Assembly: GCA_018815145.1 (NCBI GenBank)
Contig: JAHIYL010000207.1
Span: 1 to 10,928 of the forward strand
DNA: 10,928 nt
Origin: Nanobdellota archaeon
GTDB taxonomy: Archaea > Nanobdellota > Nanobdellia > Woesearchaeales > GW2011-AR15
Direction of reading: 5' to 3'
The notes beneath the pieces are model-generated. The model worked only from the letters and a program-made list of their open reading frames with translations, did no database searches and was not told the origin of the DNA. Every line of letters starts with the position of its first letter. Within the stretch, counting starts at the first letter, position 1. Made by a program: the position numbers and the translations under genes. Positions 1-6,611 of this stretch are shown here, piece after piece.

Positions 1-31
1 TATTCTTTACTTTATCATTATTTTTTGCCAT
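1..31 (-). CDS. Start of a divergent gene running off the left edge
   Basis: On the minus strand an ATG at 31-29 opens a frame that stays open to the window edge (M A K N N D K V K N). It has the signals of a real start: a GGGGGTG ribosome-binding site at 47-41, nine bases upstream, matching the GGTG-type sites of other genes here, and a TATA-like CTTTATAAAC at 80-71, about 45 bases upstream of the ATG, implying a leader of roughly 20 bases. Only ten residues are visible, so the product cannot be named. The hydrophilic, Lys/Asn-rich start suggests a cytoplasmic protein. The gene would be divergent from the sulfur carrier gene, with the spacer between them carrying both promoters. Confidence 0.5.
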   Translation of the reverse strand, partial: MAKNNDKVKN

Positions 32-70
32 ATAATCTTACACCCCCATGTATGCATAATTAAAGTACTA

Positions 71-80
71 GTTTATAAAG
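71..80 (-). promoter_or_regulatory. TATA element of the left-edge divergent gene
   Basis: Read on the minus strand this is CTTTATAAAC, a good archaeal TATA box. Initiation about 25 bases downstream would fall near position 50, just before the GGGGGTG ribosome-binding site at 47-41. The assignment depends on the partial gene at 1-31 being real. Confidence 0.4.
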
Positions 81-93
81 GTAGGAACATCTT

Positions 94-115
94 ATTTATA
101 AATTTATTTATAAAT
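94..115. repeat. Tandem palindromes ATTTATAAAT upstream of the sulfur carrier gene
   Basis: The self-complementary decamer ATTTATAAAT occurs twice, at 94-103 and 106-115, with a 12-base period. The pair lies between the divergent TATA boxes at 71-80 (minus) and 127-138 (plus). It could be alternative TATA sequences, or a site where a dimeric regulator binds twice on nearly the same face of the helix. A+T-rich palindromes also arise by chance in such DNA. Confidence 0.4.
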
Positions 116-126
116 GAATTCGTTTT

Positions 127-138
127 CCTATATAAATC
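127..138 (+). promoter_or_regulatory. TATA box of the sulfur carrier gene
   Basis: CCTATATAAATC is a strong archaeal TATA element. Its centre is about 42 bases upstream of the ATG at 175, so transcription would start near 158. That gives a short leader that still includes the AGGTG ribosome-binding site at 164-168. Confidence 0.5.
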
Positions 139-174
139 AATAGAGGAGAACTTAATTATCAAAAGGTGTTGCTA

Positions 175-369
175 ATGAAGATTTTTATTGCAAAGGAAAA
201 CATGGAATTTGAAAGACAATTTAAGGGAAAAGTCATGAATCTTCTGAAGGAACTTGGCATCAATCCAGAGACCGTCGTTGTGACAAAGGATAATGAATTG
301 ATCACTGAAGAAGATATCTTGGATGATTCTGATGAGATAAGGATATTAAGCGTCGTTAGCGGGGGCTAA
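175..369 (+). CDS. Ubiquitin-fold (MoaD/ThiS/SAMP-like) sulfur carrier protein
   Basis: This 64-residue protein has the size and ending of the MoaD/ThiS/SAMP beta-grasp family: an N-terminal hydrophobic strand (MKIFIA), a helix with LLKELGI, the strand ETVVVTKDNELI, an acidic stretch with D-E-D-I-L-D-D-S-D-E-I-R-I-L, and the C-terminal Ser-Gly-Gly that is adenylated by an E1-like enzyme. Family members carry sulfur as a thiocarboxylate (for molybdopterin, thiamine or 2-thiouridine) or act as protein modifiers. A TtuA/Ncs6 thiolase gene at 1864 favours tRNA 2-thiolation, as with TtuB or Haloferax SAMP2; this is inference. I chose ATG 175 over an in-frame GTG at 166 because AGGTG at 164-168 is well placed as its ribosome-binding site and overlaps that GTG. 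The last 24 bases overlap the 3' end of the convergent minus-strand gene. Confidence 0.83.
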   Translation: MKIFIAKENMEFERQFKGKVMNLLKELGINPETVVVTKDNELITEEDILDDSDEIRILSVVSGG

Positions 370-1812
370 AGGTAATGCTTCTGAAAGTTCAATGCGCAGT
401 TTATTCGATTGTCTTTTTGTGTAACTAATAAGACGATTTTGGTGATATCTTGCTTCGTTTTCAGATGTGTAATTTCTTCCTAGTTTTTTTACACTAGGTT
501 TGTTCCTTAGATTTGCCTTTGAATAATAGGGACCTTCTCTCCAATGATTGAGAAGTCCCGAATCTGTGCAATGATACAAAAACCCTCGTAATCTTTCATC
601 AATATATTTTCTATTTGGTTCACTGCCACTCATTAAACATGGATCCACTGAAAATCCTTGCCTTACCATTTGTCTTACTATTGATTCAATACCACTACCT
701 ATTTGATCACTGTAAAATCCCTTTTTACTTCTCCAAGTATTGTCAGCCCAATATGTAATCAATGAGAATGCAATGTCATCAAATGCTGCAACATACAATT
801 CTTTCATTGATTCTTCAAATCTTTTATTAAATTTTCTTGTTTTTTCGTTTTTTTCTCTAACTAAATAATCTCCAACCCTTACAATTACCCTGCCTTTTTT
901 AAGTCCAATATTATCATACCCAATAAAAATAGGTACAACTTGAATAGGGTCAGAAATGCCTTTATTTCCTAGAATTCTTTCGTTTGTTTTTGATTTTTCA
1001 AGTGTTCCGCTTCTATTCATTCCACCTTCAAAATGGACAAAAATGGCTTCAGGAGAACGACCTTCTTGTCTGGTAAGTGCAGCAAATATTGGATCGTATT
1101 CACTGGATTTTGCAAGTTCATTTTCTGTTCGTAGAATCCTGACAAGTTGTTTTGTATGAGATGAAGAGACTTTAACCTTTGTATTGATGGCATCATATAC
1201 TGTATATGCAGTTGATTCATTTTGGACCAGTTCATTGCTTAAAACTCTATAAGCTTCTGCAGAGGTGATTTGCCCACCATCCACCATCAATTTTTTTTCA
1301 GCTTCAAGCCTATGAAGTTCTTTTTTTAGATTTATTTCGTCTGATCTACGTATAGGATAAGTTCTAAGTATTGGTTTTAGCTCTTCAAACGGAAGGGAAT
1401 TTGAGATTTTTTCCAGAGCACTTCCAACTATTTTTTCCAGAGCATGGTGCTTTCTAAAAAAACTCATTTTAGAAATTTTACGCTGTCCGGTTGCGTTTAT
1501 ATATTCTCCTGAAAATAGATCTTCTCTTCCTAAAATAGATATGGGAATTCCGTTGTTCGTAATCAAGCCAGGCAAGACATAAGCATAATCCACAGCATCG
1601 CCATGGGTGGCAGCATAATAAATTGGTCCTTCAGTAGGAAGTTCGCCCACAATTTGAAAATCAATATCTTTTATTGAACGAGCAAATTTATCAACACTTG
1701 AAACAACAATTTCATATAATTTTTCTGGGTGCTTTTTGCTCATCCATTTTAATGCGCTTCTCAAACCTAAAAAATTTCTTTCACTAATCTGTTCAAGAGA
1801 GTCATCTGCCAT
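346..1812 (-). CDS. PlsB/GPAT-like phospholipid acyltransferase family protein
   Basis: This 488-residue protein carries the ordered motifs of glycerol-phosphate acyltransferases. Motif I is H70-GDAV-D75 (HX4D, followed by Y as in PlsB); a motif II-like YPIRRS lies at 152-157; motif III is FEGGMNRSG at 261-269, close to the EGGRSRTG signature of PlsB/DHAPAT rather than the PEGTRS of PlsC; motif IV is VPIFIGYD at 293-300. About 100 residues separate motifs II and III, longer than usual. Residues 345-488 form a basic C-terminal region I do not recognise. No signal peptide or clear membrane span is visible. The expected reaction is acyl transfer to a glycerol or dihydroxyacetone phosphate, which is unexpected beside archaeal genes. 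It overlaps the sulfur carrier gene tail to tail by 24 bases and is divergent from the thiolase gene. Its sequence looks more A+T-rich than its neighbours. Substrate is unknown. Confidence 0.72.
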   Translation of the reverse strand: MADDSLEQISERNFLGLRSALKWMSKKHPEKLYEIVVSSVDKFARSIKDIDFQIVGELPTEGPIYYAATHGDAVDYAYVLPGLITNNGIPISILGREDLFSGEYINATGQRKISKMSFFRKHHALEKIVGSALEKISNSLPFEELKPILRTYPIRRSDEINLKKELHRLEAEKKLMVDGGQITSAEAYRVLSNELVQNESTAYTVYDAINTKVKVSSSHTKQLVRILRTENELAKSSEYDPIFAALTRQEGRSPEAIFVHFEGGMNRSGTLEKSKTNERILGNKGISDPIQVVPIFIGYDNIGLKKGRVIVRVGDYLVREKNEKTRKFNKRFEESMKELYVAAFDDIAFSLITYWADNTWRSKKGFYSDQIGSGIESIVRQMVRQGFSVDPCLMSGSEPNRKYIDERLRGFLYHCTDSGLLNHWREGPYYSKANLRNKPSVKKLGRNYTSENEARYHQNRLISYTKRQSNKLRIELSEALPLAPANDA

Positions 1813-1835
1813 ACTAATTTATTCTCCCAAATCAT

Positions 1836-1849
1836 TAAAAATATAATCT
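1836..1849. promoter_or_regulatory. Shared TATA region between divergent genes
   Basis: The 51-base gap between the ATGs at 1812 (minus) and 1864 (plus) contains one obvious TATA-like stretch, TTAAAAATATAATCT. It reads TATA-like on both strands and lies 20-30 bases from each ATG. Both genes would then be leaderless or nearly so. A weak GGGAG at 1828-1824 on the minus strand is 11 bases from the acyltransferase ATG and may lie upstream of the transcript. Confidence 0.45.
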
Positions 1850-1863
1850 GATTTCAGTGTTTT

Positions 1864-2748
1864 ATGAAGTGTTTGCTTTGCAGTAAAAAATCCGTATATT
1901 TAAACCCTTGTTTATGTAAAGATCATTTTATAACGTATTTTGAAGACAAGGTTGCAGATACAATAAAAAGATTCAAACTGATAAAAAAGAATGAAAGAGT
2001 AATTGCTGCAACCAGCGGAGGCAAGGATTCACTCACTGTCCTGTATCTACTGCATAAATTTGGCTATAATCCGATTGCTCTGATAATTGATGAAGGGATT
2101 GAAGGGTACAGGGACAACACTGTTGAGGACCTTAGGGCATTCTGTGAAAAACTTAGTATTGAAGTCAGGTATGTATCATTCAAAGATGAATTCAGATTCA
2201 CGCTTGACAGTGTTCTAAAAAATAAAGAAGAGAACCCATGTACTGTATGCGGTATCTTGCGGAGATATCTCCTGAACACACATTCGAGAGGATTTGATGT
2301 GATAGCGACAGGCCATAACCTGGATGATGAAAGTCAGGCTGTTTTGATGAACCTTTTAAGAAACAATATACCTTTATTGGCCAGATTGGGTCCTGTCTCA
2401 GGGATGAAATCTGAAAATAAATTCACAAAGAGAATCAAGCCATTGTATTTCTGCACAGAAAAGGAAGTCATGGCATATTCCATTCTGAAAAACATACAAC
2501 ATGACTTCAATGAATGCCCGTATGTAACTGATTCATACCGGCTGAAAATAAGGGAGTTCCTGAATGATTTTGAAAAAGACAATAAAGGGACAAAACATGC
2601 ATTGATAAAAAGTTACCTTGGAATAGAGAAGAGATTGAAGATAGAATTTATGGACACCGGTGCAGGATCCTGCAGCATCTGCAGTGAACCTTCTGCCAGA
2701 GAAGTGTGCAACGCATGCCAGCTGATTGAAAGATTGAAGGGAAAGTAG
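1864..2748 (+). CDS. ttuA: tRNA 2-thiouridine synthetase, TtuA/Ncs6 (CTU1) family
   Basis: This 294-residue protein activates a tRNA uridine by adenylation and replaces its 2-oxygen with sulfur. The N-terminal zinc-binding region has C3-xx-C6 and C18-xx-H21. The PP-loop SGGKDS at 51-56 binds ATP. TGHNLDDESQ at 149-158 is the second conserved nucleotide-site block. C126-xx-C129 plus C218 (NECPY) match the three cysteines that hold the [4Fe-4S] cluster in TtuA. A C-terminal zinc finger uses C270-xx-C273 and C282-xx-C285. Length is normal for the family and all key residues are present. The start ATG lies about 25 bases after a TATA-like stretch with no ribosome-binding site, so it is probably leaderless. 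A sulfur carrier is encoded at 175-369. Whether the target is U34 (Ncs6/NcsA) or position 54 (TtuA) cannot be decided here, so the symbol is provisional. Confidence 0.9.
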   Translation: MKCLLCSKKSVYLNPCLCKDHFITYFEDKVADTIKRFKLIKKNERVIAATSGGKDSLTVLYLLHKFGYNPIALIIDEGIEGYRDNTVEDLRAFCEKLSIEVRYVSFKDEFRFTLDSVLKNKEENPCTVCGILRRYLLNTHSRGFDVIATGHNLDDESQAVLMNLLRNNIPLLARLGPVSGMKSENKFTKRIKPLYFCTEKEVMAYSILKNIQHDFNECPYVTDSYRLKIREFLNDFEKDNKGTKHALIKSYLGIEKRLKIEFMDTGAGSCSICSEPSAREVCNACQLIERLKGK

Positions 2749-2749
2749 A

Positions 2750-2771
2750 TTTTTTTTTGTGGATTTTTTTT
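2750..2771 (+). terminator. Poly-T terminator after the tRNA thiolase gene
   Basis: Nine T residues at 2750-2758 directly follow the TAG stop, and eight more lie at 2764-2771. Archaeal RNA polymerase terminates at such U-rich tracts without a hairpin. The next gene has its own TATA box at 2791, which fits termination here. Confidence 0.6.
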
Positions 2772-2790
2772 ATCCCTCCATATCCAAAAC

Positions 2791-2802
2791 TTTATTATAT
2801 AA
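2791..2802 (+). promoter_or_regulatory. TATA box of the RNase P p30 gene
   Basis: TTTATTATATAA is centred about 26 bases upstream of the ATG at 2823, so transcription would begin at the start codon (leaderless). This spacing supports ATG 2823 and argues against an upstream TTG at 2757, which would precede the promoter. Confidence 0.6.
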
Positions 2803-2822
2803 GGATTTCCCTCTACAAAGAT

Positions 2823-3458
2823 ATGTTTGCAGATATATGCTTTCCAAAAGGCAATGAGGAGAAATTTATTGATATTGCTGTCAGGCTTAAGACCCCGGCG
2901 CTATGTTTCATCTATGATGCAAAAACCTTTGGATCAGCTGGTAAGAAAAATCCGGAAGAACCGGAGAAGGACAAAAAAAGAGTTAAGATATTCAGAGGAA
3001 AATTTATTGCTTCAAAAAAGGAACTGCAGAGGATGCAGAAGGGCCCTGATTTAATTGTGTCAGATCTAATTGACCGAGAGTTTGTCGAGTCAAAAAAAAT
3101 AAACCTTCACTATGGTTTTGAAAATCTGGTTCTGAAAGATTCAATGCATTATCGGAGAAGCGGACTGAATCAGGTTCTTGCACGGATATTATCGGATAAA
3201 GAAAAGCTCTACGCTGTATCATTCTCTAATATAGTATCTTCAAAAAATCTCCCGACACTTTTTGGCAGGCTGCATCAGAATGCAAGGCTCCTTAAGAAGT
3301 ACAAGTGTCGGGTTGTTGCAGCAAGCTTTGCAAGGGAACCATATATGATGAAGGCAGAAAAGGAACTTTTATCTGTGATGTCCTGTCTGGGGTTTGATTC
3401 AGGATTGGTCAGAAAATCAACAGAAGAATTGTTTTTAGCTCTTTCAGAAAAAATCTGA
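2823..3458 (+). CDS. rnp3: Ribonuclease P protein component 3 (p30/Rpp30 homologue)
   Basis: This 211-residue protein matches the archaeal/eukaryotic p30 subunit of RNase P, the ribonucleoprotein that removes 5' leaders from pre-tRNA. It has the TIM-barrel-like pattern of the family: an opening strand with ADICFPKG (3-10), KDSMHYRRSGLNQVLARIL (105-123) with the diagnostic RSGLNQVLA block, AVSFSNIV (131-138), the QNARLLKKYK helix (152-161), the VVAASFA strand (164-170) and an LGFDSGL segment near 189-195. The frame is open upstream to a TTG at 2757, but the TATA box at 2791-2802 would then lie inside the gene; ATG 2823 is the likely start. A charged insert (KKNPEEPEKDKKR, 41-53) is probably a surface loop. 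It follows a tRNA-thiolation gene, making a small tRNA-maturation neighbourhood. Confidence 0.9.
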   Translation: MFADICFPKGNEEKFIDIAVRLKTPALCFIYDAKTFGSAGKKNPEEPEKDKKRVKIFRGKFIASKKELQRMQKGPDLIVSDLIDREFVESKKINLHYGFENLVLKDSMHYRRSGLNQVLARILSDKEKLYAVSFSNIVSSKNLPTLFGRLHQNARLLKKYKCRVVAASFAREPYMMKAEKELLSVMSCLGFDSGLVRKSTEELFLALSEKI

Positions 3459-3476
3459 AAATATGCGTCTTTTTTT
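3442..3476 (+). terminator. Hairpin plus T-run overlapping the end of the p30 gene
   Basis: TTTCAGA (3442-3448), a five-A loop and TCTGAAA (3454-3460) form a perfect 7-base-pair stem spanning the TGA stop codon. Seven T residues follow at 3470-3476. This resembles an intrinsic terminator built into the end of the coding region. A second T7 at 3512-3518 may back it up. Confidence 0.5.
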
Positions 3477-3550
3477 GGATAACATATTTATTTTCAGGTG
3501 CACATATTCTGTTTTTTTAATATTAAGATAATTTTTTCAAAAAGAAATGT

Positions 3551-3557
3551 TTTTATA
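3551..3557 (+). promoter_or_regulatory. TATA box of the pilus locus's first gene
   Basis: TTTTATA, preceded by purine-rich AAAGAAATG that could serve as BRE, is about 26 bases upstream of the ATG at 3581. No ribosome-binding site is seen before that ATG, so the transcript is probably leaderless. This is the likely first promoter of the locus. Confidence 0.55.
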
Positions 3558-3580
3558 CCTTTGGCTTTTTAATAGTTTAT

Positions 3581-4726
3581 ATGTCTAAGATAGAAACAGG
3601 GGTTGATAAGCTGGTTGAGCTTGTGAACCAATCAAAGAGCATTTCAATCAATGAAGCGGCAAAAAAATTAGGTGTTTCTGATGTTGTTGTGCAGGAATGG
3701 GCAGATTTTCTTGAAGAAGAAAAAATAATAAGCATAGAATACAAGCTGAATAAGACGGTACTTTCTGAAAGAAAACTATCAAATAAGGAAGTCAAGGTTA
3801 AGGAAAAAGACTATGGTAATAAGAAAGATGCATTTGTCAGGAAAGTCGAATCATATATGAAATCAATTGATTCAGACAGCCTTGGGCTTGAGAAATTGAA
3901 GGGTGAATTTGACAGCCTGAAAAAGGAGATTGGAAATGAAGTCTACAAAGTCAAGGATGAAGTGCAGAAGCTTGAGAATTATGAGGATCTTCAAAAGAAT
4001 CTGGAAAAAGAGATAACAAAGCAGAAGGCAGAATACCAGGCAATCCTGGATTCAGCGCACACACAAATAAAGGCAGAGGAAAAGAGATACCAATCCCTTC
4101 TTCAGGAATTGGAGATAGAGAAAAGGGAATTTCAGATAAAAGAACAGAGGCTAAAAAGTCTTGAGGATAAAGAGACTGATCTTATTGCAAAACTTAAGGG
4201 ATTTGTGGATCTTGTGAAGAATGTTGAAGTGACCGTCAATAAAGAAAAGGGAGAGATTGGGATTGAAGAGCATCATGTCCGGAAGCTTGAATCCATGGTG
4301 GATAAGATTGAAGAAGACATAGGTGTCAAGAAAAGGGAGCTGATGGCACTGCTTGACAGTTCCAAAAAACATGAGGAGCAAGTCATCAAGCGTCAGGAAG
4401 ATATTTTGAATAAGGTCAAGTTAAAGACCGATTCAATCTCAGGCCAGCTAAAGGAGACTGAACTCATGACTGCAAAGTTCAAACAATTCTTTGATAAGAA
4501 GGTTGATATTGAAAACCTTCTAAAAAAGGCTGATGCAGAAAACCAGGAGCTCAAGAATGAGTTTGCTGATCTTGTCAAAAAGGCGACAGCATTCAACCTT
4601 GCGACAAAATCTGCTGATGCTGATACACACATTATTAAGCTTAATAAAGACCTTATCAAGATAGACAAGAAGCGGGAGAGCTACAAGCAGAAAATAAAAA
4701 AGCTCATAAAACTTATTAAGGGGTAG
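3581..4726 (+). CDS. Winged-helix plus long coiled-coil cytoplasmic protein
   Basis: I do not recognise a named family for this 381-residue protein. Residues 8-60 look like a helix-turn-helix/winged-helix domain: a first helix VDKLVELVNQ, then ISINEAAKKLGVSDVVVQEWADFLEEEKIISIEYK, the classic pattern of helix, turn, recognition helix and wing. Residues about 85-335 are almost entirely charged heptad-like helix rich in Lys and Glu, predicted to be a long coiled coil. The C-terminus (355-381) is strongly basic. There is no signal peptide or membrane span. It sits 11-17 bases upstream of the secretion ATPase on the same strand and probably shares its transcript. It could be a regulator of the pilus locus, or a structural partner of the ATPase using the winged helix for protein contacts; the sequence does not decide. 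Confidence 0.8.
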   Translation: MSKIETGVDKLVELVNQSKSISINEAAKKLGVSDVVVQEWADFLEEEKIISIEYKLNKTVLSERKLSNKEVKVKEKDYGNKKDAFVRKVESYMKSIDSDSLGLEKLKGEFDSLKKEIGNEVYKVKDEVQKLENYEDLQKNLEKEITKQKAEYQAILDSAHTQIKAEEKRYQSLLQELEIEKREFQIKEQRLKSLEDKETDLIAKLKGFVDLVKNVEVTVNKEKGEIGIEEHHVRKLESMVDKIEEDIGVKKRELMALLDSSKKHEEQVIKRQEDILNKVKLKTDSISGQLKETELMTAKFKQFFDKKVDIENLLKKADAENQELKNEFADLVKKATAFNLATKSADADTHIIKLNKDLIKIDKKRESYKQKIKKLIKLIKG

Positions 4727-4743
4727 TCCTTAACATATTGAGG

Positions 4744-6546
4744 ATGACAGAAAAAAAAGAGAGTGAAAAAAGTAAGAAGAATAGGTTATATGATCTTTCT
4801 AAGAAATTTTTGACTCGAAAGAAAAAGCAAGTCTTGGCACCGGAAAAAAAAGCTGAAAAGACTGCAAAGCACGCAAAAGAAAATAAAACTGCACACGGAT
4901 ACGTTAAATCTGATCCTGCTCCTGATGAAGAGGATAAAGAGCAGAGTGAAACAAAATCAGAAGAGACCGATGAACTTCTGCCTCATGAGATTCTGAATGG
5001 AAAAAGCCCTGAAGAGCTGGAAGCTGAGGCAAAGGCTGAGGCTGATGCTATCGCCAAGGAGCAGAAGGGAGAAGTGGTATCAGCATATGAATTCATGTCA
5101 AAGAACATCCCTATCCAGGTGCGGGTTGTGAAATTTGAAAGGGAGTTTGTACCTACCTATGAAGTCTCCATATCCCAGATTTCAAAGACAACAGAACTGA
5201 TTCTTGAGAAGATAAGGCAGCAGCTGATCCGTCACGTGAATCTTGGCATCATTGAGATAACTGACTTTCGGAAAGCAGATGTTATTGAAGACAAGTTTAA
5301 AAAAACGATTGTTGTCCTGATCAATAAATACTTTCCTGACCTTGAGAATGAGACAAAGGATTTTTTGGTTACATACCTTATCCAGAAGAGCCTTGGTCTT
5401 GGAAATATCGAGATTATAATGAATGATGATTTCATTGAAGAGATTGTGATAAACTCTTCCACTGAACCGTTGTGGGTCTATCATAAGAAGCATGGATGGC
5501 TCAAAACAAACATAGAGATTTCTGATGAGGAGCAGACACGCCATTATGCAGCGATGATTGCCAGGAAGGTGGGAAGGCAGATATCTGTGTTGGATCCGCT
5601 TCTTGATGCACATCTCGGAGTAGGAGACAGGGTCAATGCAACCCTTTCACCTATATCAACCAAAGGCAATACAATAACATTCAGGAAATTTTCAAGAGAG
5701 CCATTCACAATAACACATTTTCTGCAGTATAAGACTATAACCTCTGAAGCCGCAGCACTCATCTGGCTTGCCATGCAATATGAACTCTCAGCAATCATTG
5801 CCGGAGGTACAGCATCCGGAAAGACATCAACACTCAATGTACTTGCGACATTCTTTCCACCGAACCAGAGGATAATATCAATTGAAGACACAAGAGAAGT
5901 GAGGCTGCCGAAATTCCTGCACTGGGTCCCGCTGTCGACAAGGCTTGCCAATGCAGAAGGAAAAGGTGAGATATCAATGGGTGATTTGCTGGTCAATTCT
6001 CTCAGAATGAGGCCGGACAGGATACTTGTCGGAGAGGTCAGGAGAAAGCGAGAGGCTGAGACCTTGTTTGAATCTATCCATACAGGCCATTCATGCTATG
6101 CAACATTCCACGCAAATACTGCTGAAGAGACAGTGAGGAGACTGATAAATCCGCCGATTGAGGTCCCGATAACAATGCTTCCTGCAATATCGATGATAAT
6201 CATCCAGTTCAGGAACAGGAGGACAGGTAACAGGAGGACATTCCAGATTGCTGAGATACTGCCTGATTCCTCTGTCAATGTCATACTCCAATACAATCCA
6301 AAAAAAGATATTTTGGAACAGGTATCAAAATCCAAATCACTGATGGATACATTGAAGCTCTTTACAGGATTTGGAGAGAGTGAAATCCATAAGGATCTTG
6401 CTGAGAAGGAAAAAATATTAAATTATCTTGTGAAGAACAAGATTGATTCTCTTGATGGGGTAGGCAGGGTCATGGCAGAGTATTATACTAAAAGAGAGAA
6501 CCTTATGTCCCATGTCAACAGGAACAAGAAGCTTGAAGACAACTGA
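4744..6546 (+). CDS. Type IV pilus/archaellum-type secretion ATPase (GspE/TadA/FlaI family)
   Basis: This hexameric-type ATPase should power assembly of pilin at the cytoplasmic membrane. It has 600 residues from ATG 4744; positions here follow that start. A low-complexity Lys/Glu/Ala-rich tail of about 110 residues comes first. Next is an N-terminal domain (about 120-300) with the usual GLGNIEIIMNDDFIEEIVIN block. The motor domain has Walker A GGTASGKTS (354-362), an Asp box with IEDTREVRL (380-388), Walker B region with RPDRILVGEVR (423-433), and a His box HTGHSCYATFHAN (446-458). All catalytic motifs are intact. The C-terminal part after about 510 is lineage-specific, with a GVGRVMAEYY segment near 572-581. 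An in-frame TTG at 4738 is an alternative start; neither has a convincing ribosome-binding site. The gene lies between the coiled-coil protein and two T2SF membrane proteins. Confidence 0.92.
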   Translation: MTEKKESEKSKKNRLYDLSKKFLTRKKKQVLAPEKKAEKTAKHAKENKTAHGYVKSDPAPDEEDKEQSETKSEETDELLPHEILNGKSPEELEAEAKAEADAIAKEQKGEVVSAYEFMSKNIPIQVRVVKFEREFVPTYEVSISQISKTTELILEKIRQQLIRHVNLGIIEITDFRKADVIEDKFKKTIVVLINKYFPDLENETKDFLVTYLIQKSLGLGNIEIIMNDDFIEEIVINSSTEPLWVYHKKHGWLKTNIEISDEEQTRHYAAMIARKVGRQISVLDPLLDAHLGVGDRVNATLSPISTKGNTITFRKFSREPFTITHFLQYKTITSEAAALIWLAMQYELSAIIAGGTASGKTSTLNVLATFFPPNQRIISIEDTREVRLPKFLHWVPLSTRLANAEGKGEISMGDLLVNSLRMRPDRILVGEVRRKREAETLFESIHTGHSCYATFHANTAEETVRRLINPPIEVPITMLPAISMIIIQFRNRRTGNRRTFQIAEILPDSSVNVILQYNPKKDILEQVSKSKSLMDTLKLFTGFGESEIHKDLAEKEKILNYLVKNKIDSLDGVGRVMAEYYTKRENLMSHVNRNKKLEDN

Positions 6547-6554
6547 TCCATTTG

Positions 6555-6605
6555 TCAAAGTGGAATACACTTTGATCACACAGAATTCCAGAAGGAATTC
6601 TAGTG
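6555..6605 (+). promoter_or_regulatory. Double hairpin between the ATPase and first platform protein genes
   Basis: Two perfect stem-loops lie back to back. The first is TCAAAGTG / CACTTTGA with loop GAATA (6555-6575, 8 base pairs). The second is AGAATTCC / GGAATTCT with loop AGAA (6582-6601, 8 base pairs), extendable by CAC/GTG across a one-base bulge to 6579-6605. TTTT follows at 6606-6609 and a strong ribosome-binding site at 6612. They could be a partial terminator, an mRNA processing or stability element, or a control on translation of the next gene. Confidence 0.55.
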
Positions 6606-6611
6606 TTTTAA

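Noticed and set aside
166..174. GTG start for the sulfur carrier, adding M-L-L to the N-terminus
   Set aside because: The GTG is part of the AGGTG ribosome-binding site that serves ATG 175; nothing suitable lies upstream of the GTG itself.
2757..2822. TTG start adding 22 residues to the RNase P p30 protein
   Set aside because: The extension includes the poly-T terminator and the TATA box sequence, has no ribosome-binding site, and p30 homologues start close to the ADICFPKG strand.
5182..5613. 143-codon open frame on the minus strand inside the ATPase gene
   Set aside because: It lies wholly within a gene with intact family motifs and reads as low-quality protein; it is a shadow of the real frame. 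The 150-codon minus frame at 5544-5996 is rejected for the same reason.
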